A DNA stretch of 59,009 nucleotides from Streptomyces cellostaticus. GTDB lineage: Bacteria; Actinomycetota; Actinomycetes; Streptomycetales; Streptomycetaceae. Within the stretch, counting starts at the first letter, position 1. Each line of letters begins with the position of its first letter. The translations under genes were made by a program, and so were the position numbers. Location of the stretch: NCBI RefSeq assembly GCF_023630175.1, contig NZ_JALLIN010000046.1, forward strand, positions 1 through 59,009, in the 5' to 3' direction. Below, one piece after another: positions 1 to 7,061 of the stretch. Under the pieces are notes generated by a model. The model had not been told where the DNA came from. It saw only the letters and a list, made by a program, of their open reading frames with translations, and made no database searches.

Positions 1-1054
1 TGAAGGCGTCGCACATCTGCACGAAGCGGGCGGCCTTCTCGGACGCCTCGATGTCCAGCACGCCCGCCAGCACCTGCGGCTGGTTGGCGACGATGCCGAC
101 GACCTGGCCGTCCAGCCGGGCCAGCGCGCAGATGATGTTGCGCGCCCAGCGCTCGTGGACCTCGAGGTACTCGCCGTCGTCGACGATCTCCTCGATGACC
201 CTGGCCATGTCGTACGGGCGGTTGCCGTCGGCCGGGACCAGGTCGAGCAGGACGTCGGAACGGCGGTCCACCGGGTCCGAGGAGTCCGTCCCGGGCGGGT
301 TCTCGCGGTTGTTCTGCGGCAGCAGCGAGAGCAGGTAGCGCACCTCGCCGATGCAGGTCTCCTCGTCGTCGTAGGCGAAGTGGCAGACGCCGGAGGTCTC
401 GGCGTGGACGTCGGCGCCGCCGAGCCCGTTCTGGGTGATCTCCTCGCCGGTGACCGCCTTGACGACGTCCGGGCCGGTGATGAACATCTGCGAGGTCTCG
501 CGGACCATGAAGACGAAGTCCGTCAGCGCCGGGCTGTAGGCGGCGCCGCCCGCGCACGGGCCGAGCATCACCGAGATCTGCGGGATGACACCGCTGGCCT
601 TCGTGTTGCGCTGGAAGATGCCGCCGTAGCCGGCGAGTGCGGAGACGCCCTCCTGGATGCGGGCGCCCGCGCCGTCGTTGAGGGAGACCAGGGGCGCGCC
701 GGCCGCGATGGCCATGTCCATGATCTTGTGGATCTTGGTGGCGTGGGCCTCGCCCAGGGCGCCGCCGAAGATCCGGAAGTCGTGGGCGTAGACGAAGACC
801 GTACGGCCCTCCACCGTGCCCCAGCCGGTGACGACACCGTCGGTGTACGGCTTCTTCGCCTCCAGGCCGAAACCGCTCGCCCGGTGCCGGCGCAGCGGTT
901 CGACCTCGTGGAAGGAACCGTCGTCGAGCAGCAGGCCGATGCGTTCGCGCACGGTGAGCTTGCCCTTGGCCTTCTGGGCGGCGGTCGCCTTCTCGCTGGG
1001 GCCGGCGAGTACGCGCTCGCGTATGCCGGCCAGTTCCTCGACCTGGGACCTCAT
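1..1054 (-). CDS. Acyl-CoA carboxylase carboxyltransferase (beta) subunit, partial
   Basis: Carboxyltransferase subunit of an acetyl/propionyl-CoA carboxylase. It moves CO2 from carboxybiotin to acyl-CoA and so would supply malonyl-CoA (or methylmalonyl-CoA) extender units in the cytosol. The visible 351 residues are the N-terminal two thirds; the C-terminus lies beyond the left edge. Recognisable stretches include the N-terminal KGKLTVRERIGLLLDDGSF, the acyl-CoA region GAGARIQEGVSALAGYGGIF and the oxyanion-type glycines in GPCAGGAAYSPALTDF. The ATG at 1054 follows a strong GGAGGG ribosome site. The gene is preceded by a SARP-type operator (1121-1152), so I infer it is a pathway-dedicated paralogue feeding the PKS and KAS enzymes rather than the housekeeping copy. 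The biotin-carrying subunit is not in the window. Which acyl-CoA it prefers cannot be read with confidence. Confidence 0.9.
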   Translation of the reverse strand, partial: MRSQVEELAGIRERVLAGPSEKATAAQKAKGKLTVRERIGLLLDDGSFHEVEPLRRHRASGFGLEAKKPYTDGVVTGWGTVEGRTVFVYAHDFRIFGGALGEAHATKIHKIMDMAIAAGAPLVSLNDGAGARIQEGVSALAGYGGIFQRNTKASGVIPQISVMLGPCAGGAAYSPALTDFVFMVRETSQMFITGPDVVKAVTGEEITQNGLGGADVHAETSGVCHFAYDDEETCIGEVRYLLSLLPQNNRENPPGTDSSDPVDRRSDVLLDLVPADGNRPYDMARVIEEIVDDGEYLEVHERWARNIICALARLDGQVVGIVANQPQVLAGVLDIEASEKAARFVQMCDAF

Positions 1055-1120
1055 GTTTCCCCCTCCATGCCGGGCGGACCCCGTGGGGCGTGGTGGTTCC
1101 GTGCTTCCGCTCGTCCGTCG

Positions 1121-1152
1121 AGCGTGGCAACGCGGACTGACCGGGGACTGAC
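1121..1152 (-). promoter_or_regulatory. SARP-type operator and -10 for the carboxylase
   Basis: On the minus strand GTCAG occurs at 1152-1148 and 1141-1137, exactly 11 bp apart. After 10 nt comes CACGCT (1126-1121), placed as a -10 element. The same layout recurs at seven other places in the cluster. This fits the known SARP arrangement of direct repeats one helical turn apart just upstream of the -10. Confidence 0.6.
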
Positions 1153-1159
1153 GGACCGC

Positions 1160-1963
1160 TTACGCGGCGCGGGCGCTCGCGACGGGCTGGAGGCGGGCTT
1201 CGCCGGTCAGCGCGGGGTCGTGGGAGAGGATGGCGTGCTCGACGCGGCGCAGGGCGGGGGAGGGCTGGATGCCGAGTTCGTCGTCGAGGTGGCGGCGCAT
1301 CCGGTGGAAGACGTCGAGCGCGTCGGCCTGCCGTCCGGAGCCGTACAGGGCGATCATGAGCTGCTCGCAGAACCGTTCCCGCAGCGGGTGGTTGGTGTGC
1401 GCCTCGGCCAGCTCGGCGAGCACCGCGGCATGGCGGCCGAGCCGCAGTTCGGCGTCGAAGCGCAGTTCCATGGCGCGCATCCGGTACTCCTCGTAGCGGG
1501 CGCCCGCGAGCTGGCACAGGGTTCCGCCGGTGAACCCGCCGAAGACCGGGCCGCGCCACATCCCGAGCGCGTCGGCGAGCAGCCGCGCGGTGCGCGCCGC
1601 GTCGGTGGCGGTGGCCGACTCGGCCAGCCGTACGGCCCGGATGAACTCGGCCGCGTCCAACTCGCCCTCGCCGACGCACAGCCGGTAGCCGGAGGGGTGC
1701 ATCGTCAGCCGGGACGCCGGCCGGTCCGGCTCCAGGTCGCGGAGCCTGCGGCGAAGCCGGCTGACATGGGCCTGGAGGGCGTTGGCCTGGTGATCGGGGA
1801 CGGCGTCCCCCCACATCTCCTCGGCCAGCCCCTCCCCGGACACCGGCTGGCCCTCGCTGACCAGCAGCGTCTGCACCAGTGTGCGCTGCAGGTCACCCGA
1901 GATGTCCGCCGGGCCGGCGTCGGTGAGTATCTGCAGTGCGCCGAGAATGGAGAACCTCAGCAT
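1160..1963 (-). CDS. SARP-family pathway activator (OmpR-type HTH plus BTAD)
   Basis: Streptomyces antibiotic regulatory protein of 267 residues, the usual size of a small SARP. The first ~95 residues form an OmpR-like winged helix (ISGDLQRTLVQTLLVSEGQ, then HVSRLRRRLRDLEP). Residues ~100-250 form the bacterial transcriptional activation domain (GPVFGGFTGGTLCQLAG, LRERFCEQLMIALYGSGRQ). A clear AAAGGGGGG ribosome site precedes the ATG. SARPs bind direct repeats spaced 11 bp upstream of -10 boxes and recruit RNA polymerase. The window contains eight such repeat arrays, none of them before this gene, so I infer that it is the cluster activator and is controlled by something else. VlmE and VlmI of valanimycin biosynthesis are also SARPs. 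Confidence 0.93.
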   Translation of the reverse strand: MLRFSILGALQILTDAGPADISGDLQRTLVQTLLVSEGQPVSGEGLAEEMWGDAVPDHQANALQAHVSRLRRRLRDLEPDRPASRLTMHPSGYRLCVGEGELDAAEFIRAVRLAESATATDAARTARLLADALGMWRGPVFGGFTGGTLCQLAGARYEEYRMRAMELRFDAELRLGRHAAVLAELAEAHTNHPLRERFCEQLMIALYGSGRQADALDVFHRMRRHLDDELGIQPSPALRRVEHAILSHDPALTGEARLQPVASARAA

Positions 1964-2054
1964 GTATTCCCCCCTTTGGTGAAAATTCCTGGCGAAGGTT
2001 GTTTCTTTCTGGGGTGGTGCTGCGGTGAAAAGAACGGGTGACGCAATGCGCCGC

Positions 2055-2094
2055 GCCCCGGCGGGCGTCCGCTTCCGGGACGTCCCGCCGGGGC
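2055..2094 (-). terminator. Hairpin between the tRNA-like gene and the SARP gene
   Basis: Inverted repeat with an 11-bp outer stem (2055-2065 with 2084-2094), a one-base bulge at 2083 and a 5-bp inner stem (2066-2070 with 2078-2082) around a 7-nt loop. It lies downstream of the tRNA-like gene in its direction of transcription. It could end that short transcript, or attenuate read-through into the SARP gene. There is no T-run, as is common in Streptomyces. Confidence 0.5.
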
Positions 2095-2138
2095 GGTTGT
2101 TCCGCCGGGACGGGGGGACGACCGGCGGCTCAGGGGCG

Positions 2139-2172
2139 TCCGGTGCCGTGCCGTCATCGGCGCGGCACCGGA
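2139..2172 (-). terminator. Second hairpin downstream of the tRNA-like gene
   Basis: A perfect 10-bp stem (2139-2148 with 2163-2172) with a 14-nt loop, between the 3' end of the tRNA-like gene and the stronger hairpin at 2055-2094. It may help processing or termination of the tRNA-like transcript. The function is inferred only from position. Confidence 0.3.
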
Positions 2173-2238
2173 GGGGGGTACAGGCGGTTCGCGTGCCGGA
2201 TCAGCAATTCTTTTTCCCCCGTGCGGAATTCCGGACCC

Positions 2239-2335
2239 TGGCGGAGAGGGCAGGATTCGAACCTGCGCGGACCGTCGCCGGCCCGACCTCGAGGCGTGCT
2301 CCAGGTCCCCGATCAGCCACTCCGGGCACCTCTCC
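2239..2335 (-). tRNA. tRNA-Ser-like RNA with aberrant anticodon arm; candidate biosynthetic seryl carrier
   Basis: Read 5' to 3' on the minus strand from 2335. Acceptor stem GGAGAGG (2335-2329) pairs with CCTCTCC (2249-2243). The discriminator is G73 (2242), and CCA is encoded (2241-2239). The T arm is GCAGG-TTCGAAT-CCTGC. The D arm is CCCGG/TCGGG with AGTGGCTGA in the loop. The variable arm is GGGCC/GGTCC with a 6-nt loop, the long arm typical of serine tRNAs. The anticodon arm is abnormal: GACCT (2307-2303) pairs with AGGTC (2289-2285), then comes a G-G mismatch, then GAG pairs with CTC, leaving a 5-nt loop CACGC. No 7-nt loop with U33 can be drawn. SerRS recognises the variable arm and acceptor and not the anticodon, so charging should still be possible while decoding should not. 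A SARP-type operator lies 40 bp upstream, and the seryl-tRNA-dependent transferase gene starts 175 bp away. A decayed tRNA is the alternative, but all paired arms except the anticodon arm are intact. Confidence 0.75.
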
Positions 2336-2374
2336 GTGTTTCCGGCCCGGTTTCCCGTGCCGTTCACGGGAACA

Positions 2375-2417
2375 ACATTGACACCTCGCGCTGACGGAAA
2401 GCTGACACGCTTCTGAC
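2375..2417 (-). promoter_or_regulatory. SARP-type operator and promoter for the tRNA-like gene
   Basis: On the minus strand GTCAG occurs three times, at 2417-2413, 2406-2402 and 2395-2391, each 11 bp apart. After 10 nt comes CAATGT (2380-2375) as the -10. The predicted start is near 2368, about 33 nt before the tRNA-like 5' end. This is identical in layout to the operators of the reductase and kinase operons. The same repeats might also serve the divergent seryltransferase gene, for which no separate array was found. Confidence 0.65.
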
Positions 2418-2509
2418 GCAGGCAATGAATTCCTTTCGGCTCTTTTCCAGGACCTCCTTCCGGTGTTGTACTCCCTTCGATGGAAAACGCTCCCGAAAGG
2501 GGTACGGGA

Positions 2510-3517
2510 ATGACCGCCACCACCACCGAAACCGTCACGGACAACCCGGTCCTGGACGCAGTACGCACCCACACCGCGAGCGAGAACGCGAGTGCGTTCC
2601 TCGCTCTCAACAGCGGAAACAGTATCTTCACCGTCCCGGGCGCGGACGGTGTGATCGTGTACCGCCGCACCGGCCGCTGGGCCGTCCAGCTCGGCGGCCC
2701 CTTCGCCGCCGAGAAGGACTACGGCACCCTGCTCGACGCCTTCCGCGGCCACGTCCGCGACGAGGGGCTGCGGCTCGTCGGCATCCAGCTCCAGCGCGCC
2801 GACGCCGAGCGGTACGCCCGGCTCGGCTTCACCGTCAACCAGGTGGGCGCCTCCTGGGCGGTGGGCCTCGGCGAGTTCACGCTGCGCGGCACCAAGTTCA
2901 TGCAGCTCCGCAACAAGATCTCCCGCGCGCTCCGCAACGGCCTGCAGATCCGGGAGGTCGACGCGGGCGACGTGGGCGACGCCATCGCCACCATCGACCA
3001 GGCCTGGCTCGGCTCCAAGGGCGGGGCCCAGCAACTGGAGTTCCTCGTAGGCCAGATCGGCGGCGAGGTCCAGCGGCACCGCCGGCTGTTCGTCGGCACC
3101 ATCGACGGCGCTCCGGTCGCGTACATCTCGTACTCGCCGGTCTACGGCAGCCGGGCCGGCTGGATGCACGACCTCAGCCGCCGTATCCCCGAGGGCTCCC
3201 CGGGCCTGATGGAGGCCATCAACGCGCACGCCATCGAGGTGTTCAGGGCCGAGGGCGTCGAGTGGCTGCACTTCGGGTTCACGCCGTTCACCGGCCTGGA
3301 CGCGGACCACGAACTCGACGGCCACAGCCCGGCGTTCCAGTGGCTGATGCACGCCCTGTGGGCCGAGGGCGCCGCCCTGTACCCGGCGCAGACCCAGCTC
3401 TCGTACAAGCAGAAGTGGGCCCCCGACGTGCTGATCCCGGAGTACGTCGCCTTCGACGGCCCGCAGGCCTCGCTGCCCGGCTTCGCGCACGTCTTCCGCG
3501 CCTGCAACGCCTTCTGA
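2510..3517 (+). CDS. Seryl-tRNA-dependent aminoacyltransferase, VlmA-like (DUF2156/MprF C-terminal fold)
   Basis: 335-residue protein of the phosphatidylglycerol lysyltransferase C-terminal (double GNAT, DUF2156) fold, whose members use aminoacyl-tRNA as donor. Supporting stretches are QLGGPFAAEKDYGTLLDAF, LQRADAERYARLGFTVNQVG, the R-rich strand KFMQLRNKISRALRNGLQI, the catalytic-core region GWMHDLSRRIPEGSPGLMEA and the C-terminal YPAQTQLSYKQKWAPD. In valanimycin biosynthesis VlmA of this type transfers serine from seryl-tRNA to the oxygen of a hydroxylamine. I infer the same step here, with a longer-chain hydroxylamine. The ATG at 2510 is chosen because GAAAGGGG lies 7 nt upstream; the in-frame ATG at 2480 has no ribosome site. 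The second SerRS in the cluster and the adjacent tRNA-like gene agree with this role. Confidence 0.85.
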   Translation: MTATTTETVTDNPVLDAVRTHTASENASAFLALNSGNSIFTVPGADGVIVYRRTGRWAVQLGGPFAAEKDYGTLLDAFRGHVRDEGLRLVGIQLQRADAERYARLGFTVNQVGASWAVGLGEFTLRGTKFMQLRNKISRALRNGLQIREVDAGDVGDAIATIDQAWLGSKGGAQQLEFLVGQIGGEVQRHRRLFVGTIDGAPVAYISYSPVYGSRAGWMHDLSRRIPEGSPGLMEAINAHAIEVFRAEGVEWLHFGFTPFTGLDADHELDGHSPAFQWLMHALWAEGAALYPAQTQLSYKQKWAPDVLIPEYVAFDGPQASLPGFAHVFRACNAF

Positions 3518-3549
3518 CCCGCCACCGCGAACGACGAGAGGACACCGAG

Positions 3550-3699
3550 ATGAGCCAGTCCACCGAGGAACTCCAGCACGCAACGGTCGAGCAGCTGATG
3601 GCCGTCATCGGCGCGCCCGACGACGAGTCGGTCGCCGACGCCGCCGACGCGGCCGTCCGCGCCCTCGACGAGCGGCTGCGCGCCGAGGCGGCCGCCTGA
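3550..3699 (+). CDS. 49-residue acidic alpha-helical protein of unknown function
   Basis: Short reading frame starting at an ATG with GAGAGG upstream, 32 bp after the seryltransferase gene and in the same orientation, so translated from the same message. The sequence is Ala/Asp/Glu-rich and predicted largely helical (VEQLMAVIGAPDDESVADA, AVRALDERLRAEAAA). It has no signal peptide, cysteine or membrane segment. Codon use is typical of the cluster, with strong G/C at third positions. I recognise no family. Its position suggests a small partner or chaperone of the transferase, but nothing in the sequence proves that. Confidence 0.6.
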   Translation: MSQSTEELQHATVEQLMAVIGAPDDESVADAADAAVRALDERLRAEAAA

Positions 3700-3739
3700 G
3701 CCGCTGCCGGGCGCGCCGGCGGGAGCCGGCGCACACCCG

Positions 3740-3782
3740 GTCAGACCGGTATCAGTGCCACATCAGCGTTCCACGGAACGCT
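3740..3782 (+). promoter_or_regulatory. SARP-type operator and promoter for the desaturase operon
   Basis: GTCAG at 3740, ATCAG at 3751 and ATCAG at 3762, each 11 bp apart. After 10 nt comes AACGCT (3777-3782) as the -10, close to the CACGCT at the carboxylase. The predicted start near 3789 gives a leader of about 230 nt before the desaturase ATG. Confidence 0.6.
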
Positions 3783-3858
3783 GGACACACGTTCGCCCGG
3801 CGGTCCGGACCGGGAGTACCGCACTGTGCTCCCGTCGCCGGGCCCGCCGGGCGAAGCG

Positions 3859-3910
3859 GGGCCCTGCCGTCGCCCTCCGGGCGCACGCCGGGAGTTCGGC
3901 GACAGGGCCC
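3859..3910 (+). promoter_or_regulatory. Strong hairpin in the desaturase leader
   Basis: The 5' arm 3859-3874 pairs with 3898-3910 over 13 bp with a 3-nt bulge (3867-3869) and a loop of 23 nt. It lies inside the predicted leader, downstream of the operator and about 110 bp before the start codon. It may be an attenuator or an mRNA stability element. The rest of the 3700-4021 gap shows no gene. Confidence 0.35.
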
Positions 3911-4021
3911 ATCCCGCGACGGTGACCCACGCGGGAGCCTTGTCGACTCGCGGCGCCCGCAGGTCCGCGGGGCAGCGGCGCCGCCGCCCGATCCGGGCAC
4001 TTCTCCCAAGGAGAGCAACGC

Positions 4022-5134
4022 ATGCAGCGTCCGCACATACAAGAAGCCGCGGCCCTGGCCGCCGGTGGAGGCGCCGGCGCCGGGCAGCGCACCGGTGCCT
4101 CGGCGACCTTCGCCGAGCTGCTCAAACGGGTCAAGGCCGAGGGCCTGCTGGACCTCGACCCCCGGTACTACGTGGGCAAGCTGGCCCTCAACACCACCCT
4201 GCTGCTGATCGGGTTCGCCGTCTTCTTCGAGCTGGGCGACTCCTGGTGGCAGCTCCTCACGGCCGTGTGGATGGGCCTGTGCGGCGGCCAGTCGGCGTTC
4301 ATGTGGCACGACGCCGGACACAAGGCGATGTTCCGCAGCAAGAAGGCCGCCTCCGCGGTCGGATACGTCCACGCCAACCTGGTCAACGGGGTCAGCTACG
4401 GCTGGTGGGTCAACCACCACAACCGGCACCACAGCAACCCCAACCACCTGGACATGGACCCGGACATCGGCCGGCGCACCGCCATCTTCGACATCAAGCA
4501 GTACCCCACCCGCAAGGGCACCCAGAAGTTCGTCGTGCGCTACCAGAGCGTGCTGTTCTTCGTGCTGCTCGTGCTCGAGGGCTTCAAGATGCTGCGCACG
4601 GCCGTCCTGTCCATCGTCCAGGGCAAGACGAAGCGGCCGGTGCTGGAGACCTTTCTGATCGTGCTGCGCACCGCCGTCTACCTCGGCCTGGTGTTCACCG
4701 TCCTGTCCCCGGTGCTCGCGGTCGCCTTCGTCGTGGTCCAGCACGCCGCGCTCGGCGTCTACTTCGGAATGATCTTCGCCCCGAACCACAAGGGCATGCA
4801 GGTGCGCGACGGCGAGGCGGAGACCCTGGACTGGCTGGAGCGCCAGGTCCTCACCTCCCGCAACATCCGGCCCAGCCGGCTGGTCGACTTCCTCTACGGC
4901 GGCCTCAACTACCAGGTCGAGCACCACCTGTTCCCGGCGATGCCGCAGAAGAACCTGGGCCGCGCGCGGGAGCTGACCATGGAGTACTGCGCCGAGCGCG
5001 GAGTGCCGTACCACGAGGTCGGGTTCTGGGCCTCGTACCGCGAGGTGGCCTCCTTCCTGCACGAGGTCAGCGCGCCGGTGCGGCGCGGTGACGTCGAGGA
5101 GCAGATCCGGCGCCGGGCCGTGGAAGCGGCCTGA
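4022..5134 (+). CDS. Membrane fatty acid desaturase (histidine-box diiron type)
   Basis: 370-residue integral membrane desaturase that would introduce a double bond into an acyl chain, using a diiron centre and electrons from a ferredoxin. All three histidine boxes are present: HDAGH (residues ~96-100), HHNRHH (~137-142) and the C-terminal QVEHH (~298-302). The Q-x-x-H-H form of the third box is characteristic of the acyl-lipid/acyl-CoA desaturase family. Hydrophobic segments lie between the boxes (LLLIGFAVFFELG, AVYLGLVFTVLSPVLAVAFV). An AAGGAGAG ribosome site sits 6 nt before the ATG. The downstream ferredoxin gene may supply electrons. Several azoxy antibiotics carry alkenyl chains, so a role in making the unsaturated half is plausible, although the substrate and position are not readable. 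Confidence 0.9.
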   Translation: MQRPHIQEAAALAAGGGAGAGQRTGASATFAELLKRVKAEGLLDLDPRYYVGKLALNTTLLLIGFAVFFELGDSWWQLLTAVWMGLCGGQSAFMWHDAGHKAMFRSKKAASAVGYVHANLVNGVSYGWWVNHHNRHHSNPNHLDMDPDIGRRTAIFDIKQYPTRKGTQKFVVRYQSVLFFVLLVLEGFKMLRTAVLSIVQGKTKRPVLETFLIVLRTAVYLGLVFTVLSPVLAVAFVVVQHAALGVYFGMIFAPNHKGMQVRDGEAETLDWLERQVLTSRNIRPSRLVDFLYGGLNYQVEHHLFPAMPQKNLGRARELTMEYCAERGVPYHEVGFWASYREVASFLHEVSAPVRRGDVEEQIRRRAVEAA

Positions 5135-5165
5135 GTCCGGCCGGCGATCCCCACCGGCCCACCTT

Positions 5166-5203
5166 CCCCCCCACACTCCCCACACCCCCCACACCCCCCA
5201 CAC
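5166..5203. repeat. C-rich short tandem repeat
   Basis: Imperfect tandem run of a 9-nt unit, CCCCCACAC, in the 198-bp gap between the desaturase and MFS genes. One strand is almost pure C and A. No function is evident; such tracts are prone to slippage. Confidence 0.6.
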
Positions 5204-5332
5204 CCTCCCGCACCACCCGTTCCCCCACGCCCCGGCCCCCGGGCCGTACGCCCGGGCCCGTCGGCGGCCCGGGCGGTTCCCTTCCCGGGTGCGCACCACC
5301 GGTCCCCAGGAGCCTCCTAAGGAGCCAGCCCC

Positions 5333-6703
5333 ATGTCCCAGACCACCGCGGCGGCGGGTGATGTCACCGCTCCCGCCCCGATCGGTGTCCGCCTGGACCG
5401 CATGCCGATCACTCCCCTGCACCGCAGACTCACCGCGGTCATCGGCGTCGGCCTGTTCTTCGACACCTTCGAGAACAACCTCTCGGGCACCATCGCCAAG
5501 GTGCTGCAGAGCGACTTCGCCTTCGGCGCGACCTCGCTCAAACTCGTCCTGGCCTCCGTGTTCGTCGGCCAGTTCATCGGATCCCTGACCCTCGGCCGGA
5601 TCGCGGACCGGTTCGGCCGGCGCCGGGCCTTCCTGATCAACCTCGCCATCTACTCGGCCTTCTCACTGCTCGGCGCGTTCTCTCCGAACGCCACCTGGCT
5701 GATCGTCACCCGCTTCCTGGCCGGCGTCGGCATCGGCGCCGAGCAGGCCCTGTCCGACTGCTACCTGGCCGACGTGCTGCCCGCGAGGAAGCGCGGCCGG
5801 TTCATCGCCTGGGCCTACACCCTCGCCTTCTGCGGAGTGCCCGCGGTGGGCTTCGCCGCGCTGTGGCTGGTACCGCTCACCCCGCTGGGGGTGGCGGGCT
5901 GGCGCTGGCTGTTCGTGCTCGGCGCGCTCGGCTCCGCCGTCGTGTGGTGCCTGCGCCGGCAGCTCATCGAGTCCCCGCGGTGGCTGGCCTCGGCCGGCCG
6001 GAACGCGGAGGCGGAGCGGCTGGTCGCCCGGATGGAGGCGGAGGCCGCCGGCCGCGGACCGGTCCTGGAGCAGCCCGCGCCCGCCGAACCCGGCCCGGCC
6101 GCCCGGAACTCCCGGCTGCGGGACGTCCTGCGCCCCGGCATGCGCCGCCGGACCCTGGTGCTGTGGCTGTTCTGCGTGCTGTCGGTCGTCGGCTACTACG
6201 GCTTCGGCACGCTCGCCCCGCAGATCGTCGCCGCCAAGGGCTACGGCATCGTCGCGGGGCTCGGCTTCACCGCGCTGTCCTTCCTCGGCTACCCGGTGGG
6301 CTCCGCGCTCGCCCTGCCCGTAGTGGACCGCCTGGAGCGCCGCACCCTGGTCGCCCTCTCGGCGGGCGCGATGGTGGTGGCCGGACTCGGCTTCGCCTAC
6401 GCCGGCTCGGCCGCGCTGATCGTGGCCTGCGGCTTCGCCTACACCCTGTTCAGCAACGTCTTCTCCAGCGTCAGCCACGTGTACCTGTCCGAGCAGTACC
6501 CCACCGCGATCCGCGCCACCGCCTCCGGCGCCGCCTACTCGCTGTCCAAACTCAGCGCAGCGGCCATCCCGTTCGTGCTGCTTCCGGTGCTGGAGGGGCA
6601 CGGCGCGGGTGCCCTGTTCAGTGTCATCGCCGCCGCCATGGCCGTCCTCGCCGTCACCGTGCTGACCCTGGGCGAGCGCACCACCGGCGTACCGGTCAAG
6701 TGA
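5333..6703 (+). CDS. MFS transporter (12 TM, sugar/acid symporter-like)
   Basis: 456-residue major facilitator protein with about twelve membrane helices and a cytoplasmic loop near residues 205-265. The signature loop GRIADRFGRRRAF follows TM2, and an RFLAGVGIGAEQALSD helix 4 and YLADVLPARKRGRF follow, the pattern of the sugar/aromatic-acid branch of MFS. An AAGGAG ribosome site precedes the ATG. It is followed by the ferredoxin after 28 bp, so they are probably one transcript with the desaturase. It may export the product or import a precursor; nothing in the sequence decides between these. A second, 14-TM exporter is encoded at 32235-33692. Confidence 0.88.
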   Translation: MSQTTAAAGDVTAPAPIGVRLDRMPITPLHRRLTAVIGVGLFFDTFENNLSGTIAKVLQSDFAFGATSLKLVLASVFVGQFIGSLTLGRIADRFGRRRAFLINLAIYSAFSLLGAFSPNATWLIVTRFLAGVGIGAEQALSDCYLADVLPARKRGRFIAWAYTLAFCGVPAVGFAALWLVPLTPLGVAGWRWLFVLGALGSAVVWCLRRQLIESPRWLASAGRNAEAERLVARMEAEAAGRGPVLEQPAPAEPGPAARNSRLRDVLRPGMRRRTLVLWLFCVLSVVGYYGFGTLAPQIVAAKGYGIVAGLGFTALSFLGYPVGSALALPVVDRLERRTLVALSAGAMVVAGLGFAYAGSAALIVACGFAYTLFSNVFSSVSHVYLSEQYPTAIRATASGAAYSLSKLSAAAIPFVLLPVLEGHGAGALFSVIAAAMAVLAVTVLTLGERTTGVPVK

Positions 6704-6731
6704 ACGTGACCCCCCAACCGAGGAGTTGAGC

Positions 6732-7061
6732 ATGGCCTACGTCATCGGACTGCCCTGCGTCGACGTCAAGGACCGCTCCTGCGTCGACGAGTGTCCCGTG
6801 GACTGCATCTACGAGGGCCGCCGCGCCCTGTACATCCATCCGGAGGAATGCGTGGACTGCGGCGCCTGCGAACCGGTCTGCCCGGTCGACGCCATCTACT
6901 TCCACGACGACATGCCCGAGGAGTGGGGCGACGACCACGCGGCGTCCAACGCCGCCTTCTTCGCCGGCCTCGACTCGCCCGGCGGCGCCGCCGCGGCCGG
7001 CCCGCAGGACCACGACTCCCCGCTGGTCGGCGCACTGCCGAAGGGGGTGTCGGTGGCATGA
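6732..7061 (+). CDS. 7Fe/8Fe-type bacterial ferredoxin
   Basis: Small electron carrier of 109 residues starting MAYVIGLPCVDVKDRSC, the typical N-terminus of Streptomyces FdxA-like proteins. Cysteines occur as C-x7-C-x3-CP, then C-x2-C-x2-C-x3-CP (CVDCGACEPVCPVDAIYF), which fits a [3Fe-4S][4Fe-4S] dicluster ferredoxin. The ATG at 6732 is preceded by GAGGAG; an in-frame TTG two codons earlier is less likely. It overlaps the enoyl reductase start by 4 bp (ATGA). Inferred partners are the desaturase upstream or the diiron azoxy-forming enzyme at 13278. Confidence 0.93.
   Translation: MAYVIGLPCVDVKDRSCVDECPVDCIYEGRRALYIHPEECVDCGACEPVCPVDAIYFHDDMPEEWGDDHAASNAAFFAGLDSPGGAAAAGPQDHDSPLVGALPKGVSVA

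Noticed and set aside
155..2041. Long plus-strand open frame over the carboxylase and SARP genes
   Set aside because: It is antisense to two genes with clear families and ribosome sites. Its translation is low-complexity Ala/Gly/Arg/Val text, typical of high-GC shadow frames.
2242..2335. Reading the tRNA-like gene as an ordinary decoding tRNA-Ser
   Set aside because: No register gives a 5-bp stem with a 7-nt loop and T33. The best fold leaves a 5-nt CACGC loop, or a 13-nt loop if only the outer stem is used.
5166..5203. CRISPR-like or regulatory repeat array in the C-rich tract
   Set aside because: Units are only 9 nt, contiguous and imperfect, without spacers; simple-sequence drift explains it.
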